A stretch of 64,000 nt of DNA from Flagellimonas aurea (GTDB taxonomy: Bacteria; Bacteroidota; Bacteroidia; Flavobacteriales; Flavobacteriaceae): assembly GCF_017313785.1 (NCBI RefSeq), contig NZ_JAFLNL010000003.1:186001-250000 (forward strand), read 5' to 3'. The position numbers were made by a program, and so were the translations under genes. The notes under the pieces were generated by a model, which was not told where the DNA came from, searched no databases, and saw nothing but the letters and a program-made list of their open reading frames with translations. Each line of letters starts with the position of its first letter. Within the stretch, counting starts at the first letter, position 1. This document shows positions 1 through 8,472 of this stretch, piece by piece.

Positions 1-55
1 TTGGCAGCCATGACTTTTACCCTGCACAGGTTCTCTAAATAAGCCCTATTTATTG

Positions 56-63
56 TACCTTTG
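56..63 (+). promoter_or_regulatory. Candidate -7 promoter box of the first gene
   Basis: TACCTTTG fits the Bacteroidota sigma-A -7 consensus TAnnTTTG and lies about 22 bases before the first gene's start. No clear -33 TTG is placed at the usual distance. Confidence 0.4.
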
Positions 64-85
64 TGCCCACTCTAAAATTTGATGG

Positions 86-592
86 ATGATTTATAAAATC
101 AGGATAATACTTGATGCTGAGGAAGATATCTTTCGAGATATCGAAATTGAAGACCAAAATACCTTGGAGGATTTTCACAATGCCATAACCCAAGCTTTTG
201 GTTTTGAGGGAAGTGAAATGGCCTCTTTTTATACGTGTGACGAGGAATGGAACCAAGATGAGGAAATTGCTCTTTTTGATATGAGCGAGAACGGTTCCGA
301 TATCCGGTTGATGAACGAAACTACTTTGGATGATGTGATGACCGAAAATAATCCGAAGTTGATTTATGTTTACGACTTTTTTAGCATGTGGACGTTTTTT
401 GTGGAACTTGCCGATATTGTTGAAAAAGAAGATGGCAGAATATACCCAAATGTATTGTTCACCTTTGGTGAACTCCCCGATGCCCCACCGGAAAAACAGT
501 TCGAAGCAGACTCCAATGAGGAGGAAGACGGAAACTATGACGACCTTTTGGACAGCTACGACGACATGGACTTTGATGAAAACTGGAACTAA
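86..592 (+). CDS. pRiA4b ORF-3-like family protein
   Basis: A 168-residue acidic soluble protein. The N-terminal half (MIYKIRIILD, then paired acidic strands and a short helix) resembles the plasmid pRiA4b ORF-3 / IS1096 'TnpR-like' passenger family. The last 30 residues are almost all Asp, Glu, Asn and Tyr. There is no signal peptide or membrane segment. Another ATG lies 4 bases upstream out of frame, so 86 is the in-frame start. The function of the family is not established, and there is no transposon here, so the transposon-derived family name should not be read as function. It is followed 44 bases later by the nucleoid-associated protein gene in the same direction, so co-transcription is likely. 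Confidence 0.7.
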   Translation: MIYKIRIILDAEEDIFRDIEIEDQNTLEDFHNAITQAFGFEGSEMASFYTCDEEWNQDEEIALFDMSENGSDIRLMNETTLDDVMTENNPKLIYVYDFFSMWTFFVELADIVEKEDGRIYPNVLFTFGELPDAPPEKQFEADSNEEEDGNYDDLLDSYDDMDFDENWN

Positions 593-636
593 CCTAACTC
601 TTGACCAAGCTTTAACCATTAACATTTAATCTTAAC

Positions 637-1695
637 ATGCTAAACCTATATAACGCCCAAATTGAAAGTATTTCACTTCATCGTGTTGGCAACAAAAGTA
701 AAAATGAGTCTGCCTTTTTATCCGCAGAACCTTTTTCGCTGAACGATGAAATGGCAGGACTTTTAAAGGAATACTTTTTTAAACCGTTTAGGGAAAAGGA
801 GGAAAATTACTACAAGTTTGGTCATGAGGTAGATTTGGAGTTCAATGAGGTGCATGCGGCGGTAACTGGTATTTTTGAAAATCCATCTGACAACCACAGG
901 CTTTCCAAAAAGATTACTACTTATCTTTTTGAACAATCCAACCACCCGCATATAAAAAGCGGCGAGGTATACGTGGTCCATTTTTCGGATATGGTGATAG
1001 ACAACCAAAAAACGGATGCCGTTGGTATTTTTAAAAGTGAGTTGAAGCACGATTTCCTTCAATTTGAAGAAAATGAGCACAACTTGGAGATTATGATTCG
1101 ACAAGGCATCAACATCAATAAGCTTGACAAGGGGTGCATCGTTTTCAACATCAACAAAGAAGAAGGATTTAAAGTTCTTTCCGTAGATAGCAACCGTTAT
1201 GATGCTAAATACTGGCTGGAAAACTTTTTGGGAGTGCTGCCATTGACCGATGACAACTTCTACACAAAGAATTACCTGAAGTTCTGCCAAAACTTCGCAA
1301 AGGATGTGGTATTACCGGCCGAGGACAAACAGCAAGAGGTCATGTTCATGAACCGTGCGGTGAACCACTTTGCCAAAAACGATAATTTTGAGGAGACCTC
1401 ATTCTTGAACGAGGTGATGGAAAACCCTGAACTGATACCGGAATTCAAGCACTACAAGGTTGAGAAAGGTCCAAAATATAGCATTGAGGATGTTTCCAAT
1501 TTTGATATTGCTAACAAAGCGGTGAGCGATGCCCGTAAAAAAATCAAGAATGTCATTAATCTAGACACCAACATTCAGATAAAAATGGATTTCATCAACC
1601 CGGAATCCGCAGAAAAATTTGTGGAAAAAGGTTGGGATGAAGAAAGGCAGATGTACTACTACCTCGTGTATTTCAACAAAGAACAGAAAAGCTAG
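637..1695 (+). CDS. Nucleoid-associated protein (NA37/YejK-like)
   Basis: 352 residues. The opening (MLNLYNAQIESISLHRVGNKSKNE) and the central 'KSGEVYVVHFSDMVIDNQKTDAVGIFKSE' region match the nucleoid-associated NA37 (YejK-type) family. Most of these proteins are cytosolic and DNA-associated and of unclear role. The region just after 'ESAFLSAEPFSLNDEM' follows the pattern of Bacteroidota members. There is no signal peptide. It ends 4 bases inside the convergent gene at 1692, so the two 3' ends overlap. Family assignment is by recall of motifs; the specific role is unknown. Confidence 0.75.
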   Translation: MLNLYNAQIESISLHRVGNKSKNESAFLSAEPFSLNDEMAGLLKEYFFKPFREKEENYYKFGHEVDLEFNEVHAAVTGIFENPSDNHRLSKKITTYLFEQSNHPHIKSGEVYVVHFSDMVIDNQKTDAVGIFKSELKHDFLQFEENEHNLEIMIRQGININKLDKGCIVFNINKEEGFKVLSVDSNRYDAKYWLENFLGVLPLTDDNFYTKNYLKFCQNFAKDVVLPAEDKQQEVMFMNRAVNHFAKNDNFEETSFLNEVMENPELIPEFKHYKVEKGPKYSIEDVSNFDIANKAVSDARKKIKNVINLDTNIQIKMDFINPESAEKFVEKGWDEERQMYYYLVYFNKEQKS

Positions 1696-2768
1696 AACTT
1701 TTTATCTATAATCTGTTTCATACTTACATCTTCGTAGTTTCGTTTTACAAAATCCAAGGCGTGTATAAGCACTTCGCCCATTGTTTTGCTATCACGAAAA
1801 TTGATATCTCCCGTAAGGTCCAATAACTGCGTTTTGAGCATTTCTATATTTTCTGGCGGGGCAATGGTGTCTACTTCGCATACATCCAACAGTCGCTTGA
1901 GCCTTCTGCCCCAACTCAATATCCTTTTGGCGATAATGGAGCGTTCTTCCACAATATATTGATTCACAGAGTCGACCGTCAATTTGCTCTGCACCAAATC
2001 GACCATTACCTTGTTCTCCTTAAAAAATTGGGGACGATAGACTTTTATTTTTCCTTCATAACATTGTTGATCAAAATCGATGGCCCTGATTTTGTAGTTC
2101 ACACTATCAAAATCGTGCGTGGGCACAATAACATAGTTGTACGAGCGCATATCGCCCAACAACCGAATCATACAACGCTCATTGAACTTTACGAATTCCT
2201 TGGCAATCTGCGCTTTATCAAATTCTGAGCATTCGGGCAGATTTTTTTTGAAGAACACATCACCAGGAATACCTACAATATGCTCCTCGATCAATGTATT
2301 TTGATAAATGACAAAATTGAGGTTGTACGGCGACAACATATGCTCCAACTCCAATCCATAAACCCGCGAGGCATCGGTCTTTTTTACATAGAATAGGGTA
2401 TAGTTGTCGTTCAAAATGTTACGCACTTTGATCCTAAAGGGCTTTGAGTTACCAAACGTGCAGTAGTCCACGTAATCCACGTTCAGATATTGGAAAATCT
2501 TATCACTACCATCCGAAACAAAATTGGAGTAAACCCGCTTTAGCGCCAGGTCTATCTCATCCCTGTCAAACTCTGGATAAAACACTCGTACCCAAAGCGT
2601 ATCCTCGTCATTGGCGTCATACACCGAAACACTTCCCGAGAACCTGAGAAGGTCATCATAATGGATTGGGATTTCTATTTTTCGGTTATAATATTCCAAA
2701 TATTCATCAAGTTCCTTGCTTATGGGGTAAGCAGGTTTCTTTTTCGACATCAACTTTTCTTCCGACAT
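1692..2768 (-). CDS. Uncharacterised protein with kinase-like motifs
   Basis: 358 residues, no signal peptide. I do not recognise a named family. Several motifs follow the order of a protein-kinase/APH-like fold: a lysine pair at residues 129-130 (FYVKK), Glu near 140-142 (GLELEH), a hinge-like EEHIVGIPGD around 161-170, a catalytic-loop-like LLGDMRSYN at 203-211 (Asp206, Asn211), and a metal-binding-like AIDFD at 229-233. The lysine-glutamate-D(x4)N-DFD order is what one expects of an atypical kinase, but this is inference from motifs only. Its 3' end overlaps the convergent NA37 gene by 4 bases. It begins about 80 bases from the divergent ABC transporter gene, so the two probably share a promoter region. 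Confidence 0.5.
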   Translation of the reverse strand: MSEEKLMSKKKPAYPISKELDEYLEYYNRKIEIPIHYDDLLRFSGSVSVYDANDEDTLWVRVFYPEFDRDEIDLALKRVYSNFVSDGSDKIFQYLNVDYVDYCTFGNSKPFRIKVRNILNDNYTLFYVKKTDASRVYGLELEHMLSPYNLNFVIYQNTLIEEHIVGIPGDVFFKKNLPECSEFDKAQIAKEFVKFNERCMIRLLGDMRSYNYVIVPTHDFDSVNYKIRAIDFDQQCYEGKIKVYRPQFFKENKVMVDLVQSKLTVDSVNQYIVEERSIIAKRILSWGRRLKRLLDVCEVDTIAPPENIEMLKTQLLDLTGDINFRDSKTMGEVLIHALDFVKRNYEDVSMKQIIDKKF

Positions 2769-2845
2769 TGTATTCGATTATTTGTAACAAATTGTAATAT
2801 ACTTCGTCAAGTTAGTATAAACCATTCAAAAAACGATAGCATCTT

Positions 2846-3742
2846 TTGGAAACAATACTTACCGTAAACCATCTTACCAAAAAATTTGGTTATCTCACCG
2901 CAGTCAACGACCTCTCCTTTACTATAGAAAAGGGGAACGTTTATGGCATTTTGGGACCCAATGGAAGTGGTAAATCGACCACATTGGGGATTATTTTGAA
3001 CGTTGTAAACCGTACTTCTGGAGAATTTAGTTGGTTCGACGGCTCAACAACTACCCATGATGCCCTAAAAAAAGTGGGGGCCATTATTGAGCGCCCCAAT
3101 TTTTATCCTTACATGAATGCTATTCAAAACTTAAGGTTGGTATGCAAAATAAAAGATGTACCGGAAACCAAGATCCAGGAAAAACTGGAATTGGTCGGGC
3201 TTTGGGACCGTCGTAACAGTAAGTTCAAGACATATTCATTGGGCATGAAACAACGTATGGCGATTGCCTCTGCCCTACTTAACGACCCGGAAATATTGAT
3301 TCTAGATGAACCCACCAATGGGTTAGACCCTCAGGGAATCCATCAAATTAGGGAAATCATCAAAACCATTGCGAATCAGGGTACCACGATTCTATTGGCA
3401 TCGCACTTATTGGACGAGGTGGAAAAGGTATGCTCCCATGTTATCATCCTTAGAAAAGGAGAAAACCTTTACTCCGGTCCTGTGGACAGTATGCTGGCAA
3501 GTCATGGTTTTTTTGAATTAAGATCCACCGACTTGGACCAATTGCGAACGCTATTGGAAAAAAGTGCCAGTTTCGGCAAAATAGAAAACTTCAATGGAAC
3601 GCTAACTGCCTATTTAAAAGAGGAAATGGATGCCGAAAGCTTGAACAAAATGTTGTTCGAAAAAGGGATTACGCTTTCTCATCTTGTGAAGCGAAAAGAA
3701 AGCCTTGAGGAACAATTTTTAACCCTGACCAAGAACCAATAA
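2846..3742 (+). CDS. ABC transporter ATP-binding protein (ABC-2 type exporter)
   Basis: 298 residues. It has all ATPase motifs: Walker A GPNGSGKST near residue 38, signature YSLGMKQRM near 130, Walker B ILILDEPTNGLD near 150, and the H-loop LLASHLL near 187. The C-terminal 80 residues are the accessory domain found in bacitracin/lantibiotic-type exporters. The start codon is TTG; no suitable ATG precedes the conserved METILTVNHLTKKFG. It is followed 11 bases later by the membrane partner, so the two form one exporter. The substrate cannot be told from sequence. The catalytic Glu after Walker B is present, so it should hydrolyse ATP. Confidence 0.88.
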   Translation: METILTVNHLTKKFGYLTAVNDLSFTIEKGNVYGILGPNGSGKSTTLGIILNVVNRTSGEFSWFDGSTTTHDALKKVGAIIERPNFYPYMNAIQNLRLVCKIKDVPETKIQEKLELVGLWDRRNSKFKTYSLGMKQRMAIASALLNDPEILILDEPTNGLDPQGIHQIREIIKTIANQGTTILLASHLLDEVEKVCSHVIILRKGENLYSGPVDSMLASHGFFELRSTDLDQLRTLLEKSASFGKIENFNGTLTAYLKEEMDAESLNKMLFEKGITLSHLVKRKESLEEQFLTLTKNQ

Positions 3743-3753
3743 TCAAAAAACGA

Positions 3754-4587
3754 ATGTTACGTCTCCTACAAATAGAATTCATAAAACTGTGGAACAATAG
3801 GGCCAGCAAGGTGCTGATCATCTCCTATTTTGTGCTCTTGACTTCCATCGCACTTATCGCCGCCATTAAATTTGATATTGGCCCGGTAGAGTTCCATCTT
3901 GCCGACCAAGGCATATTCAACTTCCCCTACATTTGGCACTTCAACACCTTTGTAACTGCATTGTTTAAACTGTTTTTGGCCATTGTTATCGTTTCCATGA
4001 TGTCCAACGAATACAGCAACAAGACCATAAAACAAAATTTGATAGACGGATTATCCAAAAAGGAATTCATTACTTCCAAAGTTCTTACGGTAATATCCTT
4101 TGCACTGATATCCACCTTATTTGTTTTCGTGGTCTCCATGATTCTTGGTTTGGCATATTCGGACTACAACGAAATGTCCATTATATTCTCTGATTTGGAG
4201 TTTTTGCCCGCTTTCTTTATCAAGTTGGTCGGATTCTTCTCATTCTGTCTTTTCTTGGGGATTTTAGTGAAACGCTCTGCCTTTGCCCTCGGTTTCCTCA
4301 TCCTATGGACCATATTTGAGCAAGTGGTATTTGGTTTATTGGGCTGGAAAGTAATGAGTTGGGAAGCCGCTAAAGCAGTAAAACGCTTCTTCCCGTTGGA
4401 ATCCATGTCCAATTTGATCAAAGAACCCTTTACAAGACTCTCTGCGGTACAAAATATTGGACAACAGATTGGAGAGGATATGAAGTTCGACTACCATGTA
4501 TATTGGTATGAGTTCTTCATAGTCATTATCTGGACGGCCATTTTCATCTATTTATCCTACGCCTTGTTGAAGAAACGCGATTTGTAA
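3754..4587 (+). CDS. ABC-2 family permease
   Basis: 277 residues with about six hydrophobic segments: near residues 18-40, 65-85, 105-130, 150-170, 175-195 and a last one at 250-270. 'MMSNEYSNKTIKQNLIDGLSKKEF' near residues 81-104 is the conserved amphipathic region between the first two helices of ABC-2 permeases. It ends in a basic tail (KKRDL). It lies 11 bases after the ATPase gene in the same direction and is its membrane half. Substrate unknown. Confidence 0.82.
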   Translation: MLRLLQIEFIKLWNNRASKVLIISYFVLLTSIALIAAIKFDIGPVEFHLADQGIFNFPYIWHFNTFVTALFKLFLAIVIVSMMSNEYSNKTIKQNLIDGLSKKEFITSKVLTVISFALISTLFVFVVSMILGLAYSDYNEMSIIFSDLEFLPAFFIKLVGFFSFCLFLGILVKRSAFALGFLILWTIFEQVVFGLLGWKVMSWEAAKAVKRFFPLESMSNLIKEPFTRLSAVQNIGQQIGEDMKFDYHVYWYEFFIVIIWTAIFIYLSYALLKKRDL

Positions 4588-4652
4588 CAACATCGTGCAA
4601 GAATATTAGAGCTTTGCTTCTATTTAGCGACTGCCTTTAGTATTTTTACTTT

Positions 4653-6641
4653 ATGAAATTTCAGGTAGTTTCCGACTTTAAGCCAACGGGCGATCAGCCC
4701 GAGGCCATACGACAATTGGTAGAGGGCATTAAGTCCAAGGCCCAACATCAAACCTTGCTCGGGGTTACCGGGTCCGGAAAAACATTTACCGTTGCCAATG
4801 TGGTGGAATCTGTTCAGAAACCTACCTTGGTATTGGCCCATAACAAGACCCTGGCGGCACAATTGTATTCGGAGTTCAAGCAATTTTTTCCCAACAATGC
4901 GGTGGAATATTTTGTATCCTACTACGATTATTATCAGCCAGAGGCCTATATCCCCACGAGCGGACTTTATATTGAAAAGGACCTTTCCATTAACGAGGAT
5001 ATCGAGAAATTACGATTGAGTACCACCTCCTCTCTCCTATCCGGAAGACGTGATGTCCTTGTCGTCGCTTCCGTTTCCTGTCTGTACGGTATCGGAAACC
5101 CTGTAGAATTTCAAAAGAACGTTATCACCATTCACAGAGATCAGGTCATCTCCAGAACCAAGTTGTTGAAGCAACTGGTACAAAGCCTGTATGCTCGTAC
5201 CACGGCAGATTTCAAAAACGGGAACTTTAGGGTAAAGGGAGATGTAGTGGATGTATTCCCCGGCTATGCGGACCACGCCTTCCGCATTCATTTTTTTGGT
5301 GATGAAATTGAGGAAATCGAAGCATTGGACCCATATAACAACAATGTCATTGAAATATACGATACACTGAACATTTACCCGGCGAATATGTTCGTTACTT
5401 CTCCAGATGTGCTTCAGAATGCCATAAAGGAGATACAGGATGACCTTGTGAAGCAAATAGATTATTTCAAGGAAATCGGTCGGCCTCTGGAGGCCAAACG
5501 CTTGGAGGAGCGCACCAATTTTGACCTTGAGATGATTCGCGAACTGGGATATTGTTCCGGAATCGAGAATTACTCAAGGTATTTGGACGGGAGAAAACCC
5601 GGAACGCGCCCCTTCTGTTTGTTGGATTATTTTCCGGATGACTATTTGATGGTCATAGATGAAAGCCACGTGACCATACCCCAAGTGCACGCCATGTACG
5701 GTGGTGACCGATCGAGAAAAGAGAACTTGGTGGAATATGGATTCCGTTTGCCAGCGGCCATGGATAACCGTCCGTTAAAGTTTGAAGAGTTTGAAACCCT
5801 TCAAAATCAAGTACTCTACGTGAGTGCGACCCCTGCCGATTACGAATTGGAATTGAGCGAAGGGGTTTATGTGGAACAGATTATCCGCCCAACAGGATTA
5901 TTGGATCCCGTAATCGAAGTTAGGCCCAGTGAAAATCAAATTGATGATTTGATAGAAGAGATTCAACAACGGGTAGAACTGGACGAGCGCACATTGGTCA
6001 CCACCCTGACCAAACGCATGGCAGAGGAGCTCACTAAATATCTAACCAGAATCGATGTCCGTTGTCGCTATATCCATAGTGATGTGGATACACTGGAGCG
6101 AGTGGAAATTATGCAGGATTTACGAAAAGGGCTTTTTGATGTGCTGATAGGTGTAAACCTCTTACGTGAAGGTTTGGATTTACCAGAAGTATCCCTGGTG
6201 GCCATTTTGGATGCGGATAAGGAAGGTTTTTTACGTAGTAACCGCTCTCTGACACAGACCGTGGGCCGAGCTGCGCGTAACTTAAACGGAAAGGCCATAA
6301 TGTATGCGGACAAAATCACCGAAAGCATGCAAAAGACCATTGACGAAACCAATTATCGTCGGGACAAGCAGATGACGTACAACAAGGAGAATAACATCAC
6401 TCCTACAGCATTAAAGAAAAACCTAGATAGCGCATTGGCCAAAAATTCCGTATCCACCTACCACTTTCAAAAGGAAGAATTGAGAGCTGCCGAACCTGAT
6501 CTAAAATATATCACTGAAGATCAAAAGGAAAAATTGATCAGGGAGAAGCGAAAAGCTATGGAAAAAGCGGCCAAAGAGCTCGATTTTATGCAAGCGGCCA
6601 AACTAAGGGACGAGATAAAAATGCTTCAGGAAAAGGAATAA
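4653..6641 (+). CDS. uvrB: UvrABC excision repair helicase subunit B
   Basis: 662 residues, the usual length. It receives damaged DNA from UvrA and prepares it for UvrC incision in nucleotide excision repair. Visible signatures are Walker A GVTGSGKT at 37-44, the beta-hairpin segment YYDYYQPEAYIP near 90-102 that inserts between strands, the helicase motif VIDESH near 335, motifs V-VI (GLDLPEVSLVAILDADKEGFLRS, QTVGRAARN), and a C-terminal UVR coiled coil (MEKAAKELDFMQAAKLRDEI) that binds UvrC. It appears to stand alone, with a gap of 65 bases after the permease. No LexA-type operator was identified. Confidence 0.97.
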   Translation: MKFQVVSDFKPTGDQPEAIRQLVEGIKSKAQHQTLLGVTGSGKTFTVANVVESVQKPTLVLAHNKTLAAQLYSEFKQFFPNNAVEYFVSYYDYYQPEAYIPTSGLYIEKDLSINEDIEKLRLSTTSSLLSGRRDVLVVASVSCLYGIGNPVEFQKNVITIHRDQVISRTKLLKQLVQSLYARTTADFKNGNFRVKGDVVDVFPGYADHAFRIHFFGDEIEEIEALDPYNNNVIEIYDTLNIYPANMFVTSPDVLQNAIKEIQDDLVKQIDYFKEIGRPLEAKRLEERTNFDLEMIRELGYCSGIENYSRYLDGRKPGTRPFCLLDYFPDDYLMVIDESHVTIPQVHAMYGGDRSRKENLVEYGFRLPAAMDNRPLKFEEFETLQNQVLYVSATPADYELELSEGVYVEQIIRPTGLLDPVIEVRPSENQIDDLIEEIQQRVELDERTLVTTLTKRMAEELTKYLTRIDVRCRYIHSDVDTLERVEIMQDLRKGLFDVLIGVNLLREGLDLPEVSLVAILDADKEGFLRSNRSLTQTVGRAARNLNGKAIMYADKITESMQKTIDETNYRRDKQMTYNKENNITPTALKKNLDSALAKNSVSTYHFQKEELRAAEPDLKYITEDQKEKLIREKRKAMEKAAKELDFMQAAKLRDEIKMLQEKE

Positions 6642-6673
6642 AAAAAGCGCCCCCGCATATGCAGGAGCGCTTC
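6642..6673 (-). terminator. Intrinsic terminator downstream of hsp20
   Basis: On the minus strand, arms AAGCGCTCCTGC and GCGGGGGCGCTT (two mismatches) enclose a 4-base ATAT loop and are followed by a run of T. It lies directly after the uvrB stop and terminates the oppositely directed hsp20. It may also stop uvrB transcription, though the plus-strand T run is poor. Confidence 0.75.
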
Positions 6674-6730
6674 TCAACTAACCAACTAATCCAACCATCA
6701 TGAAACACCTATAGTTGGTGTTCTAATGTC

Positions 6731-7156
6731 TTATGCAATCTCTATCAATCTTTTTGGTTTTGGCAAAGCCTCTTGTTTTTTGGGCAATGTCAATTTCAAC
6801 ACTCCATCCTCGTACTTAGCGTCGATTTTGGAACCGTCTACGGTCTCAGGCAATGTAAAGGCTCTTTTAAATGAGGAATATGAGAATTCCTTTCTTGTAT
6901 AATTATCATTGCTTTCTTCATTCTCAGTTTTCATTTCACTGGAAATGGTCAAGACATCATTGTCGATCTCAACTTTGAAATCATCTTTTTTCATACCTGG
7001 AACGGCAAGTTCCAATTCATATCCTTCCGTATTGTCCTTTATGTTTACTGCGGGAACCGATGTATTCCACTTTTCAGTTCCGCCGAACCAATCAGGACTT
7101 ACAAAATCGTTCATCAAGGATGGAAAAAACAGGTTATTTCTTTTTACTATACTCAT
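6731..7156 (-). CDS. Small heat-shock protein, Hsp20/alpha-crystallin family
   Basis: 141 residues. It is an ATP-independent chaperone that holds unfolding proteins in the cytosol. The alpha-crystallin domain spans about residues 33-130, with the family's ELAVPGMKKDDFKVEIDNDVL strand pair and the AKYEDGVLKLTLPKK segment. The C-terminal LIEIA supplies the I-x-I tail used in oligomer assembly. N-terminal NLFFPSLMNDF is the usual hydrophobic arm. Single gene with its own terminator. A roughly 115-base leader separates it from the TerB-like gene upstream. Confidence 0.93.
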   Translation of the reverse strand: MSIVKRNNLFFPSLMNDFVSPDWFGGTEKWNTSVPAVNIKDNTEGYELELAVPGMKKDDFKVEIDNDVLTISSEMKTENEESNDNYTRKEFSYSSFKRAFTLPETVDGSKIDAKYEDGVLKLTLPKKQEALPKPKRLIEIA

Positions 7157-7272
7157 GGCGATTCAATTTTTAGTTAAACATTCAAATCACCATGTATAAG
7201 ACAAAACTTATACCAACAGAAAATACATGTCTATTTGGCATGAAATAAAACAGGAAAGGCGTCAATTTGACA

Positions 7273-7674
7273 TTAATTATAGTGTGCCTTGAAGATATTT
7301 ATAAGCACATCGGGCGGAACAATGTTGTCTGGGTAGCGGTGCATCACCTCCAACACCTGAGTTATAGCAGATGGAGGCAAACCCATTTTCAAGCCAATAT
7401 TATAAAGTGTATCAATCTCCTTTTTATGTTGTTCCTGATCTATGTTCATCAAAAGCATAAGTCTATGGAACTGTACAATCCGTTCTGCTTGGGTTTTTAA
7501 TCGAATTTTGGGAGATTTTTGTTTGAGGAGACCATCGAGAACATCTTTATCTATCTCCAGACTATGGGCTACTTTCAGTAAAAAATCATATTCCGATTGT
7601 TTCAGGGAATGATCTACTCTGGCAAAGGCGATCATCTCGGAGAGAATGCTCAGTTTTTCCTCGTAACTACCCAT
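7273..7674 (-). CDS. TerB-like helical protein
   Basis: 133 residues, all-helical, no signal peptide. The pattern 'EKLSILSEMIAFARVDHSLKQSEYDFLLKVAHSLEI' is that of the TerB/DjlA-N-like fold, where acidic residues early in the helices bind metal. Flavobacterial homologues have often been mislabelled excinuclease subunit. It has no UvrB features, and I call only the fold. The actual role is unknown. Transcribed in the same direction as hsp20 but separated by about 115 bases. Confidence 0.6.
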   Translation of the reverse strand: MGSYEEKLSILSEMIAFARVDHSLKQSEYDFLLKVAHSLEIDKDVLDGLLKQKSPKIRLKTQAERIVQFHRLMLLMNIDQEQHKKEIDTLYNIGLKMGLPPSAITQVLEVMHRYPDNIVPPDVLINIFKAHYN

Positions 7675-7736
7675 AAATTAAGGTTTTTGTTAGCAATCTT
7701 AAATAGATAACTCCAAAACAGCTCATTTTAGTACAC

Positions 7737-7764
7737 AAAAAAGCCCTGAAATTCAGGGCTTTTT
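7737..7764 (-). terminator. Terminator of the 7791-8126 gene
   Basis: AAAAAGCCCTGAA and its perfect complement TTCAGGGCTTTTT lie head to head, with T runs on both strands. It lies 27 bases after the stop of the minus-strand gene. It could work in both directions, but only the minus side has a gene reading into it. Confidence 0.85.
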
Positions 7765-7790
7765 CTAACTAACTCAAACAATTCCCGTTT

Positions 7791-8126
7791 TTAAGCGGTA
7801 ATACGTACTGGGATTTCGTAAACCCTACCCGGTGCGACATTGTCCAATTGCACCTTTTTATAGTTTAAACGGCTTTTTACGAAACCTTCTAAAACTTCAT
7901 CTTTGGTCTCTACAGAAAGTACGATCAATTCACCTTTTTCGTTAACGATGAACTTCACTTCTGCTGTCAACTCATTCTGGTCGGCATTAAATTGATTGTC
8001 CTTCAACATTTCATAAATCTGACCGGAAAGGTTGTTGTCGTTTGTAGCTTTCTTTCCTTTTGTTGCAAAAGCACTCATAGTTGCAAAAAATGCCAATGCT
8101 ACCGTAATCGTTTTAAATTTTCTCAT
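7791..8126 (-). CDS. Small exported protein of unknown function
   Basis: 111 residues. Residues 1-22 (MRKFKTITVALAFFATMSAFAT) are a signal peptide cut after SAFA. The mature part has a 'LTAEVKFIVNEKGELIVLSVET... GFVKSRLNYKKV' pattern that recalls the C-terminal strand-helix layout of TonB-like or energy-transducer-like domains, but it is too short for a confident match. A T-rich 5' leader and its own terminator suggest a single-gene transcript. Function not recognised. Confidence 0.65.
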   Translation of the reverse strand: MRKFKTITVALAFFATMSAFATKGKKATNDNNLSGQIYEMLKDNQFNADQNELTAEVKFIVNEKGELIVLSVETKDEVLEGFVKSRLNYKKVQLDNVAPGRVYEIPVRITA

Positions 8127-8472
8127 GATTTTTTGTTTTTTGATTAAAATTGATGATTAACAATATGTCAATATTTAGAGTTGATTAAACTCCCTTTTTA
8201 ATGACACCTCAAAAATAAGACGATAAAAAAACATAATTGTTACACTCTTTAACGATTTAACAAATGTTTAATGTAGTTACCTCTGCAACAATATCACTAA
8301 ATGAGCCCCTTTCTTTGTAAAGAATTCAAAGGATTAGAAAGAACTTATTGAATACGTAGGGAATATTGTTAACAGTATAGAAAAGCACTAAAATTTATGA
8401 CGGATACATTGTGAAATAAAAAAAGGGCAACGTTAATAAAACGTTGCCCTTTTCTATTTTTAAGTGGTAGAA
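8127..8472. other. Intergenic region between sucC and the small exported protein
   Basis: 346 bases without a credible gene. It holds the promoter region of the minus-strand exported protein (right of 8126) and the sucC terminator at 8421-8456. The middle part (8200-8400) is AT-rich and shows no repeat or RNA fold I can support. Confidence 0.6.
8421..8456 (-). terminator. Intrinsic terminator of sucC
   Basis: Perfect 10-base arms GGGCAACGTT (8425-8434) and AACGTTGCCC (8440-8449) with a 5-base loop. On the minus strand the hairpin is followed by a T run, 17 bases after the sucC stop. Confidence 0.88.

Noticed and set aside
1..11. Possible minus-strand gene start at the left edge
   Set aside because: Only three codons (M-A-A) are visible, too little to support a gene.
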